Shown here: positions 1 through 5,344 of the stretch, piece by piece | Numbering within the stretch: the stretch's first letter is position 1 | Layout: the number at the start of each line of letters is the position of its first letter | DNA from: SHLQ01 sp051011575 | Lineage (GTDB): Bacteria > Actinomycetota > Acidimicrobiia > Acidimicrobiales > SHLQ01 | Length of the DNA: 5,344 nucleotides | Assembly (NCBI GenBank): GCA_051011575.1 | Contig: JBPCTR010000091.1 | Coordinates: forward strand, 1-5,344 | Reading direction: 5' to 3' | The notes under the pieces: generated by a model | Seen by the model: only the letters and a program-made list of their open reading frames with translations | Database searches by the model: none | Told to the model about the DNA's origin: nothing | Made by a program: the position numbers and the translations under genes

Positions 1-110
1 TCCCCTGAAAGGGAAAGGGGTTAGGTTGTTTTTTCCTTTTTCCTTCCGGGGGGCAGGGACTTCCCCCTGGAAGAACCTTTGGGTCCGCGGCCGAAAGACC
101 CTCGCACTCC
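1..110. other. Homopolymer-rich left edge, probably low-quality or non-genomic sequence
   Basis: This stretch is dominated by short homopolymer runs: A and G runs at 8-20, T runs broken by CC at 29-45, six G at 48-53 and five C at 63-67. The style is unlike the rest of the window, which is even, GC-rich and codon-structured. Small inverted repeats are present: CCCCT at 2-6 against AGGGG at 16-20, and the G run at 48-53 against the C run at 63-67. No credible coding region crosses it; the open frame at 26-283 encodes an Arg/Trp/Cys-rich product resembling no family I know and lacks a ribosome binding site. The likeliest reading is degraded base calls at a contig end. A genuine T-rich intergenic segment remains possible. 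Confidence 0.45.
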
Positions 111-120
111 ACTGCTTGCG

Positions 121-241
121 GCAGAGATTCTGCGCGCGAAAGCGCGCGAAGAACAAATTATTTCTTCGGTGGAGCCATCTGAATTTGAGATGGGGTGCCA
201 CGTGCGGCGCTAGCACAAGGGACGGTTCGTGTCGAAACGAC
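121..241. repeat. Series of short inverted repeats (possible structured RNA or terminator region)
   Basis: Several potential hairpins lie nearly end to end. GCAGA (121-125) pairs with TCTGC (129-133). GCGCGC (132-137) pairs with GCGCGC (142-147) around a GAAA loop at 138-141, a stable GNRA-type tetraloop. CGAAGAA (147-153) pairs with TTCTTCG (162-168) around an AT-rich loop. CCATCT (175-180) pairs with AGATGG (188-193), extended by GTGG (169-172) with CCAC (198-201) across an internal loop. GTGC (202-205) pairs with GCAC (213-216), and GTCG (231-234) with CGAC (238-241). The GNRA hairpin could terminate a gene lying left of the window, although no T-run follows it. The series could also be a leader RNA of the thiolase operon. 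I match it to no known riboswitch or ncRNA family, and some stems are short enough to be chance. Confidence 0.35.
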
Positions 242-289
242 CTCACCATCTTTTCGGCGCGGCACCGGATGCGGATCACGTAGGCTACC

Positions 290-314
290 GCCTGGTAAGG
301 ACCTGAAATCAGGC
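290..314 (+). repeat. Near-palindrome with alternative pairing upstream of the thiolase ribosome binding site
   Basis: CCTGA (302-306) and TCAGG (309-313) form a 12-base near-palindrome just ahead of the ribosome binding site. An upstream GCCTG at 290-294 could instead pair with CAGGC at 310-314, so two mutually exclusive folds are possible. This may be a small operator or a translational control element. The stems are short, so chance is a real alternative. Confidence 0.25.
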
Positions 315-324
315 TCGAAACTCC

Positions 325-333
325 GAGGAGAAG
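325..333 (+). promoter_or_regulatory. Ribosome binding site of the thiolase gene
   Basis: GAGGAG at 325-330, followed by AAG, is a strong Shine-Dalgarno match that ends six bases before the ATG at 337 when the core is counted. It fixes the start, which also gives the normal thiolase N-terminus (MAEAVIVAASRTPIGR). Confidence 0.85.
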
Positions 334-336
334 CCC

Positions 337-1536
337 ATGGCTGAAGCTGTCATCGTCGCCGCGTCCCGCACCCCGATCGGTCGAGCCGGCAAAGGCTCAC
401 TGGTCGACGTCCGACCCGACGACATGTCGGCCTTCATCATCGACGATGTCCTCAGCAAGGTTCCCGCTCTCCCCCGAGACGAGATCGAGGACGTCATCTG
501 GGGCATCGGCCAGCCAGGTGGTGAGGGCGGATACAACGTCGCCCGCGTCTCGTCGCTTCTCGCCGGTCTCGAGGCCCCGGGTGTCACGGTCAACCGCTAC
601 TGCAGCTCGTCGCTCCAGACGATCCGGATGGCCGCTCACGCCATCAAGGCGGGTGAGGGCGATGTGTTCGTCGCCGGCGGCGTCGAGACCGTGAGCCGGT
701 ACGCGAACGGCGCTGCCGACACCGGCCCGCACAACGAGCACTTCGCCGACGCCGAGGCCCGCACCGCCGCCCGCTCGGCTGGCGACCAGGACGCGTGGGA
801 TCAGCCCGAGGTCCCAGACATCTACATCGCCATGGGACAGACCGCCGAGAACGTCGCAGAACTCACCGGCATCAGCCGTGAGCGCCAGGACGAATGGGGC
901 GTGCGTTCTCAGAACCGCGCCGAAGAGGCTCGTAACCGCGGCTTCTTCGAGCGGGAGATCACCCCCTACCCACTCGCCGACGGCAACCTCATGACCGCCG
1001 ACGACGGCATCCGCGAAGGCACCACGATCGAGGGCGTCAGCCAGCTCAAGCCGGTCTTCCGACCCGACGGCACGATCACCGCCGGTAACGCATGTCCACT
1101 CAACGATGGAGCAGCCGCGGTCGTTGTGATGAGCGACACCAAAGCCGCCGAGCTGGGGATCAAGCCGCTCGCACGCATCGTGTCCAGCGCCGTGTCGAGC
1201 CTCGACCCGGAGATCATGGGACTCGGTCCAATCGAAGCCATCGGGAAGGCGCTCGAGCGAGCCGAGCTGACCGTCGACGACATCGACCTGTTCGAGATCA
1301 ACGAGGCGTTCGCCGTGCAGGTCCTCGGCTCCGCCGACGAACTCGGTATTCCCGAGGAGAAGCTCAACGTGAACGGCGGCTCGATCGCTCTCGGCCATCC
1401 GTTCGGCATGACGGGCGCCCGCATCATGACCACGCTGCTCAACGGCCTCGACGATGTCGATGGCCGCTACGGCGTCGAGTCGATGTGCGTGGGTGGCGGC
1501 CAAGGAATGGCCATGGTGGTGGAACGTCTGCCATGA
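337..1536 (+). CDS. Thiolase (acetyl-CoA C-acyltransferase / acetyltransferase family)
   Basis: This is a complete cytoplasmic thiolase of 399 residues, the usual family length. Thiolases either cleave 3-ketoacyl-CoA with CoA, as in beta-oxidation, or condense two acetyl-CoA into acetoacetyl-CoA. The N-terminus has the family signature AASRTPIGR (8-16). The nucleophile is Cys89 in NRYCSSSLQ. MGQTAENVAE lies at 166-175 and the TAGNACPLNDGAA segment at about 248-260. NEAFA is at 322-326, the active-site His is His354 in GHPFGMTGAR, and the second catalytic Cys is Cys384 in CVGGGQG. All catalytic residues are present, so it should be active. The HPFG form of the His motif resembles FadI/trifunctional-beta type thiolases more than the common HPIG form, which hints at degradative use, but motifs alone do not settle chain length or direction. 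No hydratase, dehydrogenase or acyl-CoA dehydrogenase is visible nearby. A good ribosome binding site sits at 325-333, and the stop overlaps the next start as ATGA. Confidence 0.95.
   Translation: MAEAVIVAASRTPIGRAGKGSLVDVRPDDMSAFIIDDVLSKVPALPRDEIEDVIWGIGQPGGEGGYNVARVSSLLAGLEAPGVTVNRYCSSSLQTIRMAAHAIKAGEGDVFVAGGVETVSRYANGAADTGPHNEHFADAEARTAARSAGDQDAWDQPEVPDIYIAMGQTAENVAELTGISRERQDEWGVRSQNRAEEARNRGFFEREITPYPLADGNLMTADDGIREGTTIEGVSQLKPVFRPDGTITAGNACPLNDGAAAVVVMSDTKAAELGIKPLARIVSSAVSSLDPEIMGLGPIEAIGKALERAELTVDDIDLFEINEAFAVQVLGSADELGIPEEKLNVNGGSIALGHPFGMTGARIMTTLLNGLDDVDGRYGVESMCVGGGQGMAMVVERLP
1515..1536 (+). promoter_or_regulatory. ATGA translational-coupling junction and weak ribosome binding site of the ATPase gene
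   Basis: The ATPase ATG (1533-1535) overlaps the thiolase TGA (1534-1536). A G-rich stretch, GGTGGTGGA at 1515-1523, sits nine bases before the ATG and can act as a modest Shine-Dalgarno site. The arrangement implies that ribosomes finishing the thiolase reinitiate on the ATPase, and that the two genes share one transcript. Confidence 0.7.
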
Positions 1537-3932
1537 CCCCCGACGGCCACTTCTACCTCGGCGGCGTCATCGATCCCGAAAGCGGGGAGCGCACCGGCGA
1601 TCCGGTTCATCTCGAAGCGTCCGATCTCACCACACACGGCGTGATCGTGGGCATGACCGGCTCCGGAAAGACGGGCCTGAGCGTGATCATGCTCGAAGAG
1701 GCGCTCCTCCAGGACATCCCGACGATCATCATCGATCCCAAGGGCGACATGGGAAACCTGTTGCTCACGTTCCCCGAGCTCGCCTCGTCCGACTTCGAGC
1801 CCTGGATCAATCCAGCCGATGCCGAACGCGACGGCGTGAGCCTGAGCGAGCACGCGGCGGCCACCGCCGACATGTGGCGCAACGGCTTGGAGAGCTGGGA
1901 CATCGGGCCTGAGCGCATCAAGGCGTTGCGCGACAAGGCCGAGTTCACGATTTACACACCGGGGTCGACCTCGGGAATTCCGCTGAACATCATCGGTGAC
2001 CTGTCGGCGCCGAGCGATGCCGAGCCGGAGGCACTCGCCGACGAGGTCGAGGGACTGGCGTCGTCGCTTCTCGGGCTGGTCGACATCGAGGCCGACCCGC
2101 TCTCGAGCCGCGAACACATCCTCCTCTCAAACCTGATTCACCGCGCCTGGAGTGAGGGCAAGAGCCTCGATCTCGCCACGCTTCTCGGCCAGATCCAGAA
2201 CCCACCGATGCGCAAGCTGGGTGTGCTCGAGCTCGACACGTTCTTCCCACCGAAGGATCGCACCGCGCTCGTCATGAAGCTGAACGGCTTGCTCGCATCG
2301 CCGGCCTTCGCCTCGTGGACCGAGGGCGCGCCCCTCGACATCGAGGCCATGCTCTCGAACGGCCCTCGGTGTTCGATCATCTCGATCGCCCACCTGGCCG
2401 AAAGCGAGCGTCAGTTCGTGGTCACGCTCGTGCTCTCGAGGATCGTCACATGGATGCGCGCACAACCGGGCACGCCCGAGCTCCGTGCGCTCGTCTACAT
2501 GGACGAAGTCTTCGGATACGTGCCCCCGACCGCTCGGCCGCCGTCGAAGAAGCCGATCCTCACGATTCTCAAGCAGGCTCGTGCATTCGGCGTGGGGCTC
2601 GTGCTCGCCACGCAGAATCCCGTCGACATCGACTACAAGGCGATCTCCAACGCCGGGACCTGGATGGTGGGCAGGCTGCAGACAGAACGCGACAAGGACC
2701 GCTTGCTCGACGGCATGACCGCCGCCGGAGGCGGGTCCGACAAGGGGAAGCTCTCCGATCTGATCTCGGCCCTCGACAAGCGACAATTTCTCCTCCACCA
2801 GACTCGTTCTGATGAACCCACGGTGTTCGGTACCCGCTGGGCAATGTCGTATCTGCCGGGGCCACTCACCCGATCCCAGATCGGCGAACTCACCGACACA
2901 TCCGGGCGTCGCGCCGAAATCGCGACCGCCGAATCCTCCGTTCCGAGCCGCGCCGCCTCCGCTCCGGAAGAGGCTGTGCCCGAGCTCGCCGACGATGAAT
3001 CCACCATGACTCCTGACATCGCCGATGGTGTCCCTGTCCGATACGTCGACCCGGGTGCTCCGTGGCTCGACACCGTCGGCGGTTCACCGGAGGGTCGTCG
3101 CCTGGTCGCCGGCGTGGCCAGCCGCGTGAAGTTGTTGTTCGACGACACGAAGGCCGACCTCCGACACGAGGTCGAATGGGAGGCCGTGATCAGTCCGATC
3201 GCCGACGAGATCGACCCCGATGACGCCGTCGAGGTCGACTTCGACGAGCGAGACCTCCGTACCGATCCCACGAGTGACGACCTCGTGTACGTGCTGCCCG
3301 AGGCGAAGATTCACACGAAGACCCTCTTTTCGAGCGCGAAGACCCAGCTGAAGGGAAAGCTCTACCGCGAACAGGCCCTCGCGCTCTTCACCAACCGCGA
3401 GCTGAAAATCACGTCACGTGTCGGCGAGACCGAGGCCGACTTCCTCAAACGCTGCGATGCGGCGGCCGAAGATCTCGCCGACGCCGACGTGGCGAAGCTG
3501 CGAACATCGCTCGAAAAGAAGATGGACCGGATTCGCGTCGCCATCGAAAAGGCCGAGGACCGAGTTCGCGAGCTCGAACAGGACGCTGATTCTCGGTCGA
3601 AGGACCAGGTTCTCGACCTGGCCACATCGGTGCTCGGGAGTGTCTTGGGCGGGCGTCGCTCGACCCGATCCATTCTCGGCGGGGCCCGACGGGCGTCGAG
3701 CCGTCAACGCATGAAGTCGAATGCGAAGCAGCGGCTCGAGACCGCAGAGAATCGACTCGGAGAGAAGGTCGACGAGCTCGATGACCTCGAGACCGAGCTC
3801 ACCGACAGCCTCTTCGAGATCCAGGCTGACTGGGATGACAGATCGAAGGAGATCGAATCGATCGAGGTTCCGCTCGAGAAGACCGACATCACCATCGACG
3901 ACTTCACGCTCGTGTGGATACCGACCGACTGA
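1533..3932 (+). CDS. HerA/FtsK-type P-loop ATPase with C-terminal coiled-coil hairpin
   Basis: This 799-residue cytoplasmic protein is a HerA-like (DUF87/COG0433-type) ATPase. Members of the superfamily are hexameric motors that pump or remodel DNA. The Walker A motif is GMTGSGKT at 40-47, followed by IIIDPKGD at 65-72, the usual second strand of this family. Walker B is LVYMDE at 320-325, with Asp324 and Glu325 as Mg-binding and catalytic residues. A sensor-like ATQNP (Gln361) and a possible arginine finger (Arg381 in GRLQTERDKDR) follow. Residues ~457-505 form a Ser/Ala/Pro/Glu-rich linker. Next comes a mixed domain, then two charged helical segments (~640-690 and ~728-775) separated by a Gly/Arg-rich turn at 699-724, suggesting an antiparallel coiled-coil hairpin. 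There is no signal peptide or membrane segment. The frame stays open upstream to 1092, but that part lies inside the thiolase gene; the ATG at 1533 gives a normal start just ahead of the P-loop. The ATPase fold is secure. The substrate and pathway are unknown. Confidence 0.88.
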   Translation: MTPDGHFYLGGVIDPESGERTGDPVHLEASDLTTHGVIVGMTGSGKTGLSVIMLEEALLQDIPTIIIDPKGDMGNLLLTFPELASSDFEPWINPADAERDGVSLSEHAAATADMWRNGLESWDIGPERIKALRDKAEFTIYTPGSTSGIPLNIIGDLSAPSDAEPEALADEVEGLASSLLGLVDIEADPLSSREHILLSNLIHRAWSEGKSLDLATLLGQIQNPPMRKLGVLELDTFFPPKDRTALVMKLNGLLASPAFASWTEGAPLDIEAMLSNGPRCSIISIAHLAESERQFVVTLVLSRIVTWMRAQPGTPELRALVYMDEVFGYVPPTARPPSKKPILTILKQARAFGVGLVLATQNPVDIDYKAISNAGTWMVGRLQTERDKDRLLDGMTAAGGGSDKGKLSDLISALDKRQFLLHQTRSDEPTVFGTRWAMSYLPGPLTRSQIGELTDTSGRRAEIATAESSVPSRAASAPEEAVPELADDESTMTPDIADGVPVRYVDPGAPWLDTVGGSPEGRRLVAGVASRVKLLFDDTKADLRHEVEWEAVISPIADEIDPDDAVEVDFDERDLRTDPTSDDLVYVLPEAKIHTKTLFSSAKTQLKGKLYREQALALFTNRELKITSRVGETEADFLKRCDAAAEDLADADVAKLRTSLEKKMDRIRVAIEKAEDRVRELEQDADSRSKDQVLDLATSVLGSVLGGRRSTRSILGGARRASSRQRMKSNAKQRLETAENRLGEKVDELDDLETELTDSLFEIQADWDDRSKEIESIEVPLEKTDITIDDFTLVWIPTD

Positions 3933-4095
3933 ACCGGCCTCGCCGCCCTCGACCATCTATGTGTCAGGATTTTGTGCGAAGTGCCGATGATCGACTGAAG
4001 GGACGGTGTCACGCGACCATCGAAATCGTGCGGTGGCGCCCCGTAGTATTGCTGTACACCGAGCGCTCCGAACAGTGAACGAGACCGCAGAATCC
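3933..4095. other. Intergenic region between the ATPase and sugar transferase genes
   Basis: This gap of about 160 bp carries no gene and marks the probable end of the thiolase-ATPase operon. I see no classical hairpin-plus-T-run terminator, only weak inverted repeats such as the GATGATCG (3986-3993) / CGACCATC (4014-4021) pair with one mismatch. The right part holds a possible promoter and alternative GTG starts for the downstream gene. Confidence 0.6.
4020..4049 (+). promoter_or_regulatory. Possible sigma-70-type promoter for the sugar transferase gene
   Basis: TAGTAT at 4044-4049 fits the TANNNT pattern of actinobacterial -10 boxes. TCGAAA at 4020-4025 matches four of six bases of the TTGACA -35 consensus at an 18-base spacing. 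Transcription would begin near 4056, leaving a short leader before the GTG at 4075 or the ATG at 4096. The -35 match is poor, so this rests on position and the -10 box. Confidence 0.35.
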
Positions 4096-5344
4096 ATGTC
4101 CCCACCGAACCAGCGAGGCGAGGTATCCGATCGCGAGGATGTCGTCCTCCAGCCGACGTCGGCCGTCTTCGGGGAAGGCCGCGAGCGTCCATCACCATTC
4201 AACCGGCGCAAGGCCGCAGTTTTCGTGGCCGATCTCAACGCCGTCGCTATCGCCCTGCTGATCGCCGGCCTGGTCAACGAGTGGATCAACTCCGAGGACC
4301 CGGTCTCCGCTCGCACCTACTTCTGGTTCTTCATCTTCACGCTCCCGATCTGGCCGATCGCCTTCACTCGTCAATACCTCTATCGGGCACGTCACATCGC
4401 ACGTAGCGCCGATGAGGCCGAGCGCGTCGTCAAAGCGATCTTCTACGGATTCGTCGGCGTATTCGCCGTGTCGATCTTCGTCGGCGATTCGATCATCCTC
4501 GCCCGAACGCTGGTACTGATCGCGATCCTGGCCATGTTCTTCATCGTCGGGATCGAACGGGCCGTTGCCCGGTGGCTTTTCAAGCGTGCTCGTCGCAGTG
4601 GGCAAAATCTGCGCAATGTGATGATCATCGGCAAGAACGCCGAAGGCGCTTTCGTACGCGAAATGCTCGACAATGACGCGTCTCACGGATACAAGGTTCT
4701 CGGCTACCTCGAGGATCAACTCGAAGGAGGCATCGATGACCTCGCCGATTCCGTGGCTGCGCTCGCCGCAATCAATGACGCCAAGGCCGGCGGTGTAATC
4801 ATCGCCGCCACCGGCATCGACGTGGGCACGAGCAATCAGCTGATTCGCACACTGACGGAGAACGACATCCACGTGGAGCTCTCGTCGACATTGTGCGACA
4901 TCGCATCCGACCGCCTCACCATTCGACCGCTCGGCCGCTTCCCGATGGTGTACATCGAGCCCGTCGAAAGAAACGGCTGGCGGGCACTGGCAAAGCAATC
5001 GTTCGACTATCTGCTCGGCCTCATCTTCTTCCTCGGCACGCTGCCGTTCCTGCTCACCGCCATGATGGCGATCAAGATCACCAGTCCCGGCCCCGTGTTC
5101 TTCAAGCAGCTGCGGGTCGGCCGAGACGGCAAGGAGTTCGAGGTCTACAAGCTGCGGACGATGGTCGCGAACGCCGAGGACCTGCTCGACAACGTTCGCC
5201 ACCTCAACGAGGCGAAGGGGCCGATCTTCAAGATCAAGGACGATCCCCGTATCACTCGGGTCGGACGAATTCTCCGCAAGACATCGATCGACGAACTTCC
5301 CCAGTTCATCAATGTGCTCCGCGGCGAAATGAGCATCGTTGGCC
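4096..5344 (+). CDS. Polyprenyl-phosphate sugar-1-phosphate transferase (WbaP/WcaJ-type), C-terminus beyond window
   Basis: This membrane enzyme moves a sugar-1-phosphate from a nucleotide sugar to undecaprenyl phosphate, the first step of many exopolysaccharide, capsule and O-antigen pathways. 416 residues are visible with no stop. After a hydrophilic ~39-residue N-terminus there are four membrane helices (~40-60, 75-95, 113-135, 138-158). A Rossmann-like CoA_binding_3-type domain follows (~173-285, starting NVMIIGKNAEG). The catalytic bacterial sugar transferase domain then begins near 298: QSFDYLLG, a membrane-inserted helix to ~327, SPGPVFF at 330-336, KLRTM at 352-356, DDPRIT at 382-387 and SIDELPQ with Asp399-Glu400. 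That Asp-Glu pair matches the catalytic dyad of PglC. Roughly 50 residues, including the usual PRP motif, lie past the edge. The start is uncertain: GTG at 4075 is in frame and adds seven residues, GTG at 4033 and 4006 are also in frame, and none has a strong ribosome binding site. ATG at 4096 was chosen for codon type and distance from the promoter. The sugar is not predictable from sequence. Confidence 0.9.
   Translation, partial: MSPPNQRGEVSDREDVVLQPTSAVFGEGRERPSPFNRRKAAVFVADLNAVAIALLIAGLVNEWINSEDPVSARTYFWFFIFTLPIWPIAFTRQYLYRARHIARSADEAERVVKAIFYGFVGVFAVSIFVGDSIILARTLVLIAILAMFFIVGIERAVARWLFKRARRSGQNLRNVMIIGKNAEGAFVREMLDNDASHGYKVLGYLEDQLEGGIDDLADSVAALAAINDAKAGGVIIAATGIDVGTSNQLIRTLTENDIHVELSSTLCDIASDRLTIRPLGRFPMVYIEPVERNGWRALAKQSFDYLLGLIFFLGTLPFLLTAMMAIKITSPGPVFFKQLRVGRDGKEFEVYKLRTMVANAEDLLDNVRHLNEAKGPIFKIKDDPRITRVGRILRKTSIDELPQFINVLRGEMSIVG

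Noticed and set aside
202..245. tRNA-like T-arm word GGTTCG
   Set aside because: The flanking bases do not form a five-pair T stem, and no acceptor stem or anticodon arm can be drawn around it.
26..283. 85-codon + strand open frame in the left region
   Set aside because: It begins in the doubtful homopolymer stretch, has no ribosome binding site, and its Arg/Trp/Cys-rich product resembles no protein family.
187..313. Possible TPP riboswitch, suggested by GGGGTGCC-like and ACCTGA-like words
   Set aside because: The required CTGAGA element after the first word and the conserved 3' stem are missing, and a thiolase is not a usual TPP target.
397..1503. Long minus-strand open frame (368 codons) opposite the thiolase
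   Set aside because: It mirrors the codon structure of the thiolase, a common effect of GC-rich third positions. Its translation has no recognisable domain, and the + strand protein has all catalytic motifs.
1092..1532. Upstream extension of the ATPase frame by 147 codons
   Set aside because: The extension is an out-of-frame reading of the thiolase gene, is very Arg-rich and has no domain. The ATG at 1533 gives a normal ATPase N-terminus.
4192..5202. Minus-strand open frame (336 codons) opposite the sugar transferase
   Set aside because: The product is a His/Asp/Glu-rich sequence typical of the antisense of a membrane-protein gene. The + strand frame carries clear family motifs across the same stretch.

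Overview
The window looks like a piece of a high-GC actinobacterial genome. All three genes lie on the + strand, strongly favour G or C at third codon positions and are rich in acidic residues. The thiolase, the HerA-type ATPase and the sugar-phosphate transferase all look actinobacterial in character, perhaps class Acidimicrobiia. That placement is an impression from sequence style, not a database match.

Layout: bases 1-336 contain no credible gene. The first ~100 bases are rich in homopolymer runs and read like a poor-quality contig end. Bases 121-241 hold a series of short inverted repeats, and a clear ribosome binding site sits at 325-333. A complete thiolase (337-1536) follows. It overlaps by 4 bp (ATGA) a complete 799-residue HerA/FtsK-type P-loop ATPase (1533-3932), so the two are almost certainly one operon with coupled translation. 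A non-coding gap of about 160 bp (3933-4095) contains a plausible but unproven promoter. After it comes a polytopic polyprenyl-phosphate sugar-1-phosphate transferase (4096 to the window end), cut off at its C-terminus.

Function: the thiolase makes or breaks 3-ketoacyl-CoA (fatty acid degradation or acetoacetyl-CoA metabolism). The ATPase probably uses ATP to move a polymer such as DNA, but its real substrate is unknown. The transferase would start a lipid-linked surface polysaccharide. The first two share a transcript but have no obvious biochemical link. The third probably begins a separate cell-surface glycan locus running beyond the window. The point most worth following up is the lone HerA-like ATPase, with its long C-terminal coiled-coil hairpin and no visible NurA-type nuclease partner. 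I found no CRISPR array, tRNA, rRNA, insertion sequence or convincing new system.
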